This document shows, one piece after another, positions 48,847-58,307 of a stretch of 64,000 bases of DNA. A model generated the notes under the pieces. It ran no database searches. It was not told the origin of the DNA and worked only from the letters and a program-made list of their open reading frames with translations. This DNA comes from Entomomonas sp. E2T0. GTDB taxonomy: Bacteria > Pseudomonadota > Gammaproteobacteria > Pseudomonadales > Pseudomonadaceae. The DNA lies in NCBI RefSeq assembly GCF_025985425.1, contig NZ_CP094972.1, positions 3,027,540 to 3,091,539 of the forward strand. The letters are read 5' to 3'. The position numbers were made by a program, and so were the translations under genes. Numbering within the stretch: position 1 is the stretch's first letter; the number at the start of each line of letters is the position of its first letter.

Positions 48847-50163
48847 TTAGACATCTAGATGCATTTCTTCATTAGGTCTAACAGCTTCCTGATAATCCAT
48901 TGGTTTATCAGTTACTTTTGCTTGACCTAATAATAAATCAACTACTTGTTCTTCTAGTACAACAGAACGAATACCTTCTAAACCTTGTTTATCTTCGTTA
49001 AATTGTGCAATCACTTCTTTTGGATCTTCATATACTGAAGCAATATCCTCAATCATTGTATTTACACGCGCTTCATCTGCTTTAATTTCATTCTTCTCAA
49101 TGATTTTTCTAATAATCATACCTAATAAAATACGATTCTTAGCTTTATCTTTAAAGCGATCAAACGGGAAATCTTGCGGGTTTAATTGCATACCATATTG
49201 CGCATTCATTTGATTAATGGACTGATCACGCAATGCTGAAGCTTCTCCATCAATCCAAACTCTTGGTAACTCTACATCATATTTTTTCAATAAAGCAGCA
49301 AATATTTGATTTTTCAATTTACCTTTAAGTGCTTGGCGTAATTCACGCTCCATATTTTTACGCACTTCTGCAGTAAATTTCTCAGCGTCACCTTCTGCCA
49401 TACCATAACGCTTAAATAAAGCGTCATCTAATGGTGCTAACTCAATCTCTTCTACTTTAGAAACTTTAACAGTAAAGTCAACTTCTTTACCCTTTAAGTT
49501 TTCAGCATGGTAATCAGCAGGGAATGTTACCTTAAAAGTACGCTCTTCACCCTGTTTAACACCAACCAATGCATCTTCAAAGCCAGGTATCATTTGTTTT
49601 GAACCTAACACTAAAGCTTGCTCATTAGCTGTACCACCTTCAAATGGTTCGCCATCTAACTTGCCAACAAAATCAATAATGATGCGATCATCATTTTTTG
49701 CTTCACGATCAACTTCTTTAAAAGTAGAAGCTTGCTTTCTTAAAGCAGTAATCATTTCTTCTACATCTAAATCTGTTAACTCATGTACAGGACGAGTTAC
49801 TTCAATATCAGAGTGATCAACAAGCTCAATTTCTGCTGGCGCTATATCAAAATCAACCACATATTTGAAATCTTTACCTTGTACAAAATCTTCTGGTTCA
49901 ATAGCAGAAGGTTGTCCTGCTGGAGCAATATTTTGATCTTTTAATGCTTGCTCAAAATTTTCCCACATAATATCTTGTAGAATTGAGTCTCTATAACGCT
50001 TTTCAGTAGTTTTAGAAACTTTGCCAGGACGAAAACCATTCATTTTCGCATGACCAACTGCGTCTTTTAAACGTTTACCTACTTCTGATTGAATAAGATT
50101 ACCAGGAATCTCAATAGTCATACGGCGAGCAATAGCAGAAGTGTTTTCAACAGAAACTTGCAT
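48847..50163 (-). CDS. tig: Trigger factor
   Basis: A 438-aa ribosome-associated chaperone. The N-terminal ribosome-binding domain carries the signature GFRPGKVSKT (family GFRxGKxP). An FKBP-type prolyl isomerase domain lies at about 155-240 (RIIIDFVGKLDGEPFEGG), and the helical C-terminal chaperone domain follows. The ATG at 50161-50163 is chosen with GAGGA 6 nt upstream, not the TTG eight codons earlier. The leader contains a GC-rich GGGG-N6-CCCC element (50196-50209) unusual for this AT-rich region. First gene of tig-clpP-clpX. Confidence 0.97.
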   Translation of the reverse strand: MQVSVENTSAIARRMTIEIPGNLIQSEVGKRLKDAVGHAKMNGFRPGKVSKTTEKRYRDSILQDIMWENFEQALKDQNIAPAGQPSAIEPEDFVQGKDFKYVVDFDIAPAEIELVDHSDIEVTRPVHELTDLDVEEMITALRKQASTFKEVDREAKNDDRIIIDFVGKLDGEPFEGGTANEQALVLGSKQMIPGFEDALVGVKQGEERTFKVTFPADYHAENLKGKEVDFTVKVSKVEEIELAPLDDALFKRYGMAEGDAEKFTAEVRKNMERELRQALKGKLKNQIFAALLKKYDVELPRVWIDGEASALRDQSINQMNAQYGMQLNPQDFPFDRFKDKAKNRILLGMIIRKIIEKNEIKADEARVNTMIEDIASVYEDPKEVIAQFNEDKQGLEGIRSVVLEEQVVDLLLGQAKVTDKPMDYQEAVRPNEEMHLDV

Positions 50164-50443
50164 GAATTTTCCTCGTAGCACATACAATGAAGAATGGGGA
50201 TTCCGCCCCCTCTTAAATTAAAATGGAGTATTTTAGTGTGTTATTGACAATAAGTCATCCAAAAAGCTTATTAAAAACTATGACAAAATAAAAAATATTC
50301 ATTTTTTCTTAAAAATATAAGTTTTATTTCACATAATTGTAACAATAACGCCATAACTCATAGTAATGAAAGCTATCATTCCCTATAATTTAATACCTTA
50401 TAGTTAATTAACAATTATGGACTCTCTTTAAGACAATATTTTA

Positions 50444-51787
50444 ATGCAAAAAATTTCTCTTTATCACTTGCGTTTTTTTGCCTATTTTTCACTAGCGATA
50501 ACGGCCATTGTAGGCCAATATATTGGCTATTTTGAACGTCCTACTTTTATTGTTTTACTTTGTTTATCTATTATAACTCCTTGTATTGGTTATCTATCAT
50601 CTTTAACAGATACTAAAAACCGTCAAGATCAGTTAGCCCTTATTCTATTAGATGCTGTTGTTGTTAGCCTAGTCGCTTTATTATTAGGCGAAAATAATAT
50701 CATTACTTTATTATTTATTCTCACAATTATTTTTAATGCTTACTTAAATAGTAATGCTAGATATACGCTTGCAGCCATCTTTGTCCTATTTTGTTTTATT
50801 ACCGTTTTTACCATTTTATTTGGACAGCCTTTAATTCCACAGCCTCCTACCAGCTTGATTATCGTCAATGTACTCTGTACAGGTTTTTATTTATTTGCTT
50901 GTGGCCGTTATATATACCAAGGTGAACAGGAAAAAATAAAACTAAAACAAATTATTGCTAGTAATGAAAAAGAACAACAAATTATTGCTCAAAAATTAAA
51001 TAAATATATTTCACCTCAAGTCTGGGAATCTATTTTTGGTATAAAAAAATATGAGCGTATAGAAACTCAACGAAAAAAGCTTACTATTTTCTTCTCAGAT
51101 ATCAAAGATTTCACACAACTTTCTGAAGAGCTTGAATCCGAAGTTCTAACAGAAATGCTTAATCACTATTTAACTGAAATGTCTAATATTGCTCAAAGCT
51201 ATAATGGCACAATCGATAAATTTGTGGGTGATAGCATTATGGTATTTTTTGGTGATACTAATAGTTTAGGTGCACAAAAAGATGCTATTGCTGCTACTTC
51301 TATGGCGTTAGCCATGCAAAACCATATGAAGCATGTCCGTAACTACTGGACCTCCCGAGGTATTACAAGTCATTTAGAAATACGTATTGGAATTAATACT
51401 GGCTTTTGTACAGTAGGTAACTTTGGTGCTAATACCCGTATGGATTATACGATTATTGGACGAGAAGTAAATTTAGCCAGCCGTTTGGAGAATGCTGCTC
51501 AACCTGGTGAAATTCTTATTTCTGAAGAAACTCATGCTTTAATTAAAGATGTTATTCTTTGTCGTGATAAAGGTGAAATAACCGTAAAAGGTTTCTCTAG
51601 ACCTATTAGAATTTATGAAGTTGTTGGACTACGTAGCAAATTAAATAAAGAAAGCTGCTATATTGAACACGAAACCAAAGGTTTCTCTATCTATTTAGAT
51701 AGCATTAATATTCAATCAGAGGATAAATTGAAAATTATTAATATATTGGAACAAGCTGCTAAAGAGTTAAAAAATACTAAACAATAA
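50444..51787 (+). CDS. cyaB: Membrane-bound class III adenylate cyclase (CyaB-like)
   Basis: A 447-aa protein with about six N-terminal membrane segments (residues 10-155, MASE2-like), a short coiled linker and a class III cyclase domain (about 205-395). Metal-binding aspartates are D219 in IFFSDIKDF and D263 in DKFVGDSIMVFFGD. The transition-state asparagine N343 and arginine R347 lie in REVNLASRLE. The purine-contact position is threonine (T336, DYTIIG) rather than aspartate, as in class IIIb enzymes. Architecture and size match Pseudomonas CyaB, which makes cAMP for Vfr-dependent virulence and pilus genes. Monocistronic, with its stop 1 nt from the stop of the convergent gene. Confidence 0.92.
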   Translation: MQKISLYHLRFFAYFSLAITAIVGQYIGYFERPTFIVLLCLSIITPCIGYLSSLTDTKNRQDQLALILLDAVVVSLVALLLGENNIITLLFILTIIFNAYLNSNARYTLAAIFVLFCFITVFTILFGQPLIPQPPTSLIIVNVLCTGFYLFACGRYIYQGEQEKIKLKQIIASNEKEQQIIAQKLNKYISPQVWESIFGIKKYERIETQRKKLTIFFSDIKDFTQLSEELESEVLTEMLNHYLTEMSNIAQSYNGTIDKFVGDSIMVFFGDTNSLGAQKDAIAATSMALAMQNHMKHVRNYWTSRGITSHLEIRIGINTGFCTVGNFGANTRMDYTIIGREVNLASRLENAAQPGEILISEETHALIKDVILCRDKGEITVKGFSRPIRIYEVVGLRSKLNKESCYIEHETKGFSIYLDSINIQSEDKLKIINILEQAAKELKNTKQ

Positions 51788-51788
51788 A

Positions 51789-52094
51789 TTATTTATTTCT
51801 AGCTTGTAACTCTTGAGTAACTTTATTATTCCATACAACGGAGCAAGGCTTTAAGCCTGAAGACCTATTAAATAGCTTTGCCTCAATAACATTACACCAT
51901 TCCACAGAGCCTAAATCAGGACCATGACCTGCAGTATCTGCACTCACTACTTGGCTATCAACCCAAACAAACCACGCATCAGATCCTTCTACTAAAGCAG
52001 TTGGTCGTTTATGTAAGTCATCATGATTTGATGTAGTACATGCAGAACAAAAAACTAATATTACAGCACCTAAACAATAACTTTTTAACAACAT
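51789..52094 (-). CDS. Putative small lipoprotein, unknown
   Basis: A 101-aa exported protein. The N-terminal signal sequence ends in VFCSAC-TTSN. The cysteine would be the lipid attachment site, but the lipobox (CSAC) is atypical because position -3 is cysteine rather than leucine. The mature part is about 80 residues, with two further cysteines (EWCNVIE and LKPCSVVW) that could form a disulfide. No family recognised. AGAGGG lies before the ATG. It follows fadB after a 52-bp gap containing a perfect 12-bp hairpin and converges on cyaB with one base between the stops. Confidence 0.7.
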   Translation of the reverse strand: MLLKSYCLGAVILVFCSACTTSNHDDLHKRPTALVEGSDAWFVWVDSQVVSADTAGHGPDLGSVEWCNVIEAKLFNRSSGLKPCSVVWNNKVTQELQARNK

Positions 52095-52107
52095 CTAACC
52101 CTCTCTA

Positions 52108-52139
52108 TATAGAGTTAGCACAAAATGGCTAACTCTATA
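52108..52139 (-). repeat. Perfect 12-bp hairpin between fadB and the lipoprotein gene
   Basis: TATAGAGTTAGC and GCTAACTCTATA pair perfectly around an 8-nt loop. On the minus strand no T tract follows; instead the AGAGGG Shine-Dalgarno of the next gene begins within a few bases. A processing or translation-control structure is as likely as a terminator. Confidence 0.7.
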
Positions 52140-52146
52140 CTTAATA

Positions 52147-54291
52147 TTAATCAAAAAAACGCTGACCTGTTTTAGCCATCACACGTAACTTATCAGTAAC
52201 ATGATAAATAGCACCTAAGTCCTTATATTTATCAGCCATAGCAACAAAGTTGGCTACCCCTACAGTATCAATATAACGCAAAGCACCACCTCTAAATCTT
52301 GGAAAACCTAAGCCATAAAGTATTGCCATATCAGCCTCTGCCGCTGTTTCAACAATACCTTCTTCTAAGCAACGGACTGTTTCCATACAAAATGGTACCA
52401 TCATCCTTTCAAGAATCTCTTGATCAGATACTTCTTTTGACTGTTTAACTAATGGTTTTAACAGATCATAAGCTACTGAATCTGCTTCTTTTTTAAGTCT
52501 ACCATTATTATCTTTGCTATATACATAGAAACCTTTACTATTCTTTTGCCCTAAACGTTCTGCTTTATAAAGAACAGCAATAGCATCATTACCTTCTTTT
52601 TTCATGCGATCAGGGAAACCGGCAGATAATACTTCTTGGCAATGCCAACAAGTATCCATACCAATCACATCAGATAGATAAGCAGGCCCCATCGGCCAAC
52701 CAAACGCTTCCATTACCTTATCTACATGTACAAAATCAGCACCATCAGCAATTAAAGACTCTAATCCGCCTAAATAAGGAAATAACACTCGATTGACTAA
52801 AAACCCAGGACAATCATTAACAACAATAGGAGCCTTACCCATTTTTTGTGCATAAGCCACAATAGTTGCAATGGTATTTTCACTGGTTTTCTCACCACGA
52901 ATTACTTCTACTAATTTCATGGCATGCACAGGGTTAAAGAAATGCATCCCACAAAAATTCTCAGGGCGTTTTACTGATTGTGCTAATAAATTAATAGAAA
53001 TAGTAGAAGTATTTGAAGTAACAATAGCGGTTTCTTTTACACTCGCCTCTACCTCTGGCAATACTATTTTCTTAACTTTAGGACTTTCTACTACAGCCTC
53101 AATCACCACATCTACTTTATCAAAACCTTCATAACTTAATGTTGGATGAATACGTTGCAGTGTGTCATTTTTTTGTTCTTCAGTAATCTTGCCACGTTTA
53201 ATATTTTTACTAAGAATATTATTAGCTTCTGCCATACCTAACTCATTAGCATGGTCATTAATATCCTTCATAAAAATAGGTGTACCAGTAGCTGCTGATT
53301 GGTAAGCAATACCACCACCCATAATACCTGCACCTAATACTGCTGCATAATTAACAGGCCGTGCTTTCTTTACATAGGCTTTAGCTTTACGTTTAATCAC
53401 CTGCTCATTCATAAATAGGCCAATCAAACTAGCTGCCACATCAGTTTGACCTAGTTTAATAAAACTATCCACCTCTAGCGCTAATGCTTTGTCACGAGCT
53501 AAGCTAATATTTTGTTTTAATAAACTAATAATTTCACCTGCTGCTGGATAATTAGCTGCCATTTTACTATTAGCAACCTCTGCTGCCTCAAAAGCCGCCT
53601 GCTGAGCTACTTCATCTACTTGCACAGGGTCTAGTTTAACTTGACGATGTTTTTTATAATCAATTTCACCTTTAATCGCTTTTGTTAATAAATCAATAGC
53701 TACATTTTTCAATTGATCATTTTCAGCTACTGCATTGACTGCACCTAATTGTAATGCAACAGCTGCTTTATTATTTTTACCCGTAGTCATCCATGTTAAA
53801 GCATTAGCTAAACCTATTAGACGGGTTGAGCGTACAGTTCCACCATAACCAGGACAAATACCTAAACCAACTTCAGGAAAACCTATTTGCGCAGTAGTAC
53901 TCATCACACGAAAATCAGTTGTTAGCGCTATCTCTAAGCCACCGCCTAACGCTAAACCATTGATAACAGAAATGGTTGGATAAGGTAAATCTTCAATTTC
54001 ATTAAATAATTTGTGCACAGCTGTAAAGGTTTCTTTTTGTTTAGCTACTGGCTCACGAAATAGAGGAATAAATTCAGTAATATCAGCACCCACTACAAAA
54101 GCATCTTTACTACTTGTTATTAATAACCCTTGAAGTGATTGCTCTACTTTAATTGCAGCTACTGCTTGCTGTAACTCTTGCAAAGTTAGTGTATCAAACT
54201 TATTTACAGATGAATCCGTAGCATCAAAACTTAACTCAGCAATATTATTTTCGAGCATTAAAACTTTAATGTTTTTACCTGAGTAAATCAT
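52147..54291 (-). CDS. fadB: Multifunctional fatty acid oxidation complex subunit alpha
   Basis: A 714-aa enzyme (Pseudomonas 715). The N-terminal enoyl-CoA hydratase/isomerase domain has the oxyanion hole NGLALGGGLE and catalytic glutamates E120 and E140 (GFPEVGLG). The NAD-binding motif GAGIMGGGIAYQSA near residue 320 and MHFFNPVHAMKLVEV near 450 belong to the 3-hydroxyacyl-CoA dehydrogenase part, and the C-terminal dehydrogenase domain is present. It normally forms a heterotetramer with the thiolase FadA encoded just downstream. Here the next gene is a small lipoprotein, so fadA is not in the operon. GGAG lies 8 nt before the ATG. Confidence 0.97.
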   Translation of the reverse strand: MIYSGKNIKVLMLENNIAELSFDATDSSVNKFDTLTLQELQQAVAAIKVEQSLQGLLITSSKDAFVVGADITEFIPLFREPVAKQKETFTAVHKLFNEIEDLPYPTISVINGLALGGGLEIALTTDFRVMSTTAQIGFPEVGLGICPGYGGTVRSTRLIGLANALTWMTTGKNNKAAVALQLGAVNAVAENDQLKNVAIDLLTKAIKGEIDYKKHRQVKLDPVQVDEVAQQAAFEAAEVANSKMAANYPAAGEIISLLKQNISLARDKALALEVDSFIKLGQTDVAASLIGLFMNEQVIKRKAKAYVKKARPVNYAAVLGAGIMGGGIAYQSAATGTPIFMKDINDHANELGMAEANNILSKNIKRGKITEEQKNDTLQRIHPTLSYEGFDKVDVVIEAVVESPKVKKIVLPEVEASVKETAIVTSNTSTISINLLAQSVKRPENFCGMHFFNPVHAMKLVEVIRGEKTSENTIATIVAYAQKMGKAPIVVNDCPGFLVNRVLFPYLGGLESLIADGADFVHVDKVMEAFGWPMGPAYLSDVIGMDTCWHCQEVLSAGFPDRMKKEGNDAIAVLYKAERLGQKNSKGFYVYSKDNNGRLKKEADSVAYDLLKPLVKQSKEVSDQEILERMMVPFCMETVRCLEEGIVETAAEADMAILYGLGFPRFRGGALRYIDTVGVANFVAMADKYKDLGAIYHVTDKLRVMAKTGQRFFD

Positions 54292-54558
54292 TTATTAATC
54301 TCCATAAAACAAGCGCGTAAAAGTTTATATTATTAGATCAATATAACATTATTTATAATTTCTTATTAACATTCATTGTAAAAGAATACCAGTGCGCTAT
54401 ACAGCTTTTCTTTAAGCTAGATATTTTCCTATAACAAATTTAATACTTAACTATATATTAATTTTGGCAATTTTAATAAATAATTAATGTTACTCATTTA
54501 AATAACCATTATGATTATTTAAACATTTATTTGAAAAATATAAATAGGGATAAACGTT

Positions 54559-57500
54559 ATGCAGTGGATTTTAATGTTGGTTGGAGGAGCTGTTGGTTTA
54601 CTTATGGATCAATCCCTTGTATCCTCATTAATGGGAGCAATTTTTGGATTAGTACTTGGTTTTAGTTCTCGTATTCAAAACTTGGCCAGTGAGAATAAAA
54701 AACAAGAAAAAGAATTACAATTATTAAAAGCTCAACTAGAGCAAAATCAGCAATCCATTGCTAAACAAATTATCCATATTAATAAACAGCTACACACCTT
54801 CACTAGCGATGATAAACAAACAGAACCTGTTGTTTCTCAAACTAAATTTACAGAACCAGCCTCACCAATAGTTGCTAACCAAAAACCTATAGAACAGCCA
54901 GTTTCTATTAAACCTATAAGCATTAAACCAATTACAGAACAAAATACCCAACAACATAAACATATAGATACTATTAGTAAGCCACTACCATCAACTTTAG
55001 AGAAAGCTCCTGATAGTATAATTACACAAGATATTCAGCTCCCAGCCAAACAAACAATTGATACCACTTCTATTGCCAGTACTATTACTACTCAAAATAT
55101 AGAGCAACCAGCTAAACAACAACAGCCACAACCAATAAACCAAACAGCACCAGCTGTAAATACACCTATAGACCCAGTCAAGAAACAACCTCCTATTAGG
55201 AAACCAGCACCATTAAAAACCACAGTTAATGAAAACAATATAGATATATTTGGTATGGCCCGTAATTGGTTATTTGGAGGTAATACTATATTACGTATAG
55301 GTGCCATTATTTTATTTCTTGGGCTTGCCTTTTTATTACGTTATGCCACTGAAGGAATGACCTTCCCCATTGAAGGCCGTTACATAGGTGTTGCCATTGG
55401 TGGCTTAGTATTAATTAGTTTAGGTTGGCGATTACGCAATAGAGTGAATAACTATGGCCTTATTTTACAGGGTACTGGTGTTGCTGTACTTTATCTAACC
55501 TGTTATGCAGCCATGTATTTACACAAATTATTACCTGCTAATACTGTTTTTATCTTATTATTATTTATTACTATTTCATCTGCCCTACTCGCTATTTTCC
55601 AAAACTCTCTTAGTTTAGCAGCTGCTGCAGCTTTCGGAGGCTTTGCCGCACCTATTTTAGCCTCATCAGGTGGAGGTAGCCATGTTGCCTTGTTTAGCTA
55701 CTTTGTGTTGTTGAATACTAGTATTCTAACTATTGCATGGTTTAAAACATGGCGTCTGTTAAATCTAATTGGTTTTGTAGGCACATTTGGAATAGGTTTT
55801 GCTTGGGGTATAAAATCTTATACGCCTGATTTATTCTGGAGTACTGAGCCTTTCCTAATTGTTTTCTTTATTATGTATATTGTAATAGGCTTATTATTCG
55901 CTCGCCGAAAACTCTACGATGCCAAACATGCGCCAGATGACCGTAATGCTCTATTGCAATGGTCAGTTCGACAAACTGACTATATTGACGCAACTGTTAT
56001 CTTTGGTACACCAATTGTAGGGTTTGGCTTACAATACTCCCTTATCAACCATATTGAATATGGTTTTGCTATTAGCTCCTTTATTTTGGGTATTTTTTAT
56101 TTACTACAAGCTTTTGCTTTCTATAAGTTTGGTAGTAAACGTATCTCATTACTAACCGAAACTTGTTTAGCGCTAGGCGTAGTATTTACGAGTTTAACCA
56201 TTCCACTTGCATTTAATGCTAGTTGGACTTCTGCTTCTTGGGCGATGGAAGGCGCTGGAATTTTCTGGGTTAGCTTAAGACAACAACGCAAAATTGGTCG
56301 ATTATTTGCGGTATTTTTACAATTTGCTGCAGCCATTGCTTTTCTTACTGAAATTAACCTAGGCAACCAAACATTATTAGCTGGCTCTTCACTGGGAGCT
56401 TTAATGCTAGGTATCGCTTTACTATTTAGTTTTTATCAAGCAGAGAAATATTATGCAGATTTAGAGAGCACAGAACGAAGCTTAACTACCATGTTTAGTA
56501 TTACAGGTCTTAGCTTTATCTATTTAATAGCCCCATTGCACTTTATGCAACAAGGAACTGCTGTAAGTTGGGCAGTTGCGGGCATTGTTACAATGTGGTT
56601 AGGGTTAAGAATCAAATCTTCTCTTTTCTTTAATTATGGGTTAATCATTCAAGTACTAGCAAGTTTTGTGTTTATTACGGGAATAAATAGTCAATATTTA
56701 GGTTCTGCAATCAATGCCGATTGGTATCAACTCATTACATGTATGATATTTGGCTTACTATTACTCACTAATGGCTTATTTATAACTGAAGATAATGGTA
56801 ATCCACAAAATCAAACATTACGCTATAACATAAACATTATTCTATTATTAGGATTAATTTTTACTAACCTTGCCATTCTATTTGTATTACCTTGGCAAAT
56901 CGTAGCAAGTTGTTGGTCTATCAGTGGGTTATTTATTTTCGTATTAGCTGTTCGCTTTAACCTTATACTACCTTTCTATTTTAGCTTAGCTTTACAAGTC
57001 ATCGCTACACTAACATTTGCTCATAACATACCTGCTACAACTGATTTACCAGCATTTGGCCATATTAGTTTCTGGACTCCGATTATTCTTAGTATCGTTG
57101 CATTATTTGCCTCATGGCGAATACAACAACCCATTTCAATAAAAATGCTTCAACAAACAGTGCAACCTATTTCTCGAATATTATTAATTTGGGGAGTTGG
57201 CTGGTGGGGCTTTGCTTTTTTAAGTGAAATAACACGTGTTGCTGATACAAGTTGGCAATCTACTTGGTTATTATTAACAACAGCTATTAGTCTATTTTTA
57301 TCTGGCTTGATCGCTAAACGTTTTCAATGGAGAGATCTAGTTCTAGTAACAGGACTACTTGTACCTATAGCATGCACCATTTTCAGCAATAATTACCTCT
57401 CTCCTTTTAGCCAATTTGGCTGGTTAGCTTGGGGAATGGTATTTGCTGTACACTTCTTTAATTTAAAACGATTAAATGAACTATTACCAGATAATGTTTT

Positions 57501-58296
57501 ATCTCTCTGCCATATTGTTGGTCTATGGTTATTAATAACTGTCTTAACCACTGCACTAAATCAGCTACTACCTATAGTATCTATAACAAATGCTAATGCT
57601 TGGCATTGGTTAGTTTGGATGTTTATTCCTAGTTGTTGGCTATTACTTATCTGTTATAAACAAAACCTACCGTGGCCTATCAATAGCTTTAGTAGAGAGT
57701 ATTGTTTTATTGCTTCTTTACCGATAGCTGCATTAACTTTAGCTTGGTTCTGGTTAGCTAATACTTTTAGTACGGGTAATATCCCTAATATCCCTTATAT
57801 TCCTTTACTAAACCCATTAGAGCTAGGGCTATTGTTATCCTTAGCCAGCTCTGTTTGGTGGTTATATAAGCACCTTAATGAATTTGAGATAACAACAAAA
57901 ACTACACGACGTATTACCCAAATTATCATAGGTATTTCACTATTTGCATTGAGTACAGCCATTGTTTTCCGTACAGCATTTCATTGGGCGCATGTTCCGT
58001 TTCACTTTGAAGATCAAGTACAATCAATGATAGTACAAGCTAGCCTGTCTATTCTCTGGACATCTATCGCCCTAGCACTGATGATTGCTGGTCATAAAAA
58101 AGTTTACAGGGAACTTTGGTTAATTGGCGCTAGCCTAATAGCAGTGGTTGTAGTAAAACTATTTTTTATCGAGTTAAGTAATAGTGGTAGCTTAGCGCGT
58201 ATTATTTCTTTTACTATAGTGGGCATTTTATTACTGATTGTGGGATACTTCGCTCCTTTACCACCTAAACAACAAGAACCACAAGAAATACCATAG
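54559..58296 (+). CDS. DUF2339 giant multi-pass membrane protein
   Basis: A 1245-aa protein. Residues about 1-35 are hydrophobic (MQWILMLVGGAVGLLMDQSL). A coiled coil lies at about 45-80, then a low-complexity Gln/Pro/Thr/Ile-rich linker runs to about 225. The DUF2339 signature DIFGMARNWLFGGNTILRIG follows, then about thirty closely spaced hydrophobic segments to the end and a Pro/Gln-rich tail. Function of DUF2339 is unknown; proteins of this size and topology occur across Pseudomonas. AGGGA lies 8 nt before the ATG. It heads a three-gene unit with the transaminase (11 nt gap) and the omega-amidase (13 nt overlap), an association that may only be transcriptional. Confidence 0.88.
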   Translation: MQWILMLVGGAVGLLMDQSLVSSLMGAIFGLVLGFSSRIQNLASENKKQEKELQLLKAQLEQNQQSIAKQIIHINKQLHTFTSDDKQTEPVVSQTKFTEPASPIVANQKPIEQPVSIKPISIKPITEQNTQQHKHIDTISKPLPSTLEKAPDSIITQDIQLPAKQTIDTTSIASTITTQNIEQPAKQQQPQPINQTAPAVNTPIDPVKKQPPIRKPAPLKTTVNENNIDIFGMARNWLFGGNTILRIGAIILFLGLAFLLRYATEGMTFPIEGRYIGVAIGGLVLISLGWRLRNRVNNYGLILQGTGVAVLYLTCYAAMYLHKLLPANTVFILLLFITISSALLAIFQNSLSLAAAAAFGGFAAPILASSGGGSHVALFSYFVLLNTSILTIAWFKTWRLLNLIGFVGTFGIGFAWGIKSYTPDLFWSTEPFLIVFFIMYIVIGLLFARRKLYDAKHAPDDRNALLQWSVRQTDYIDATVIFGTPIVGFGLQYSLINHIEYGFAISSFILGIFYLLQAFAFYKFGSKRISLLTETCLALGVVFTSLTIPLAFNASWTSASWAMEGAGIFWVSLRQQRKIGRLFAVFLQFAAAIAFLTEINLGNQTLLAGSSLGALMLGIALLFSFYQAEKYYADLESTERSLTTMFSITGLSFIYLIAPLHFMQQGTAVSWAVAGIVTMWLGLRIKSSLFFNYGLIIQVLASFVFITGINSQYLGSAINADWYQLITCMIFGLLLLTNGLFITEDNGNPQNQTLRYNINIILLLGLIFTNLAILFVLPWQIVASCWSISGLFIFVLAVRFNLILPFYFSLALQVIATLTFAHNIPATTDLPAFGHISFWTPIILSIVALFASWRIQQPISIKMLQQTVQPISRILLIWGVGWWGFAFLSEITRVADTSWQSTWLLLTTAISLFLSGLIAKRFQWRDLVLVTGLLVPIACTIFSNNYLSPFSQFGWLAWGMVFAVHFFNLKRLNELLPDNVLSLCHIVGLWLLITVLTTALNQLLPIVSITNANAWHWLVWMFIPSCWLLLICYKQNLPWPINSFSREYCFIASLPIAALTLAWFWLANTFSTGNIPNIPYIPLLNPLELGLLLSLASSVWWLYKHLNEFEITTKTTRRITQIIIGISLFALSTAIVFRTAFHWAHVPFHFEDQVQSMIVQASLSILWTSIALALMIAGHKKVYRELWLIGASLIAVVVVKLFFIELSNSGSLARIISFTIVGILLLIVGYFAPLPPKQQEPQEIP

Positions 58297-58307
58297 AGTT
58301 ATTAATT

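Noticed and set aside
50196-50209. GC-rich GGGG-N6-CCCC element in the tig leader as a tRNA or sRNA
   Set aside because: Too short to fold into a known RNA and no terminator follows; kept only as a note on the tig leader.
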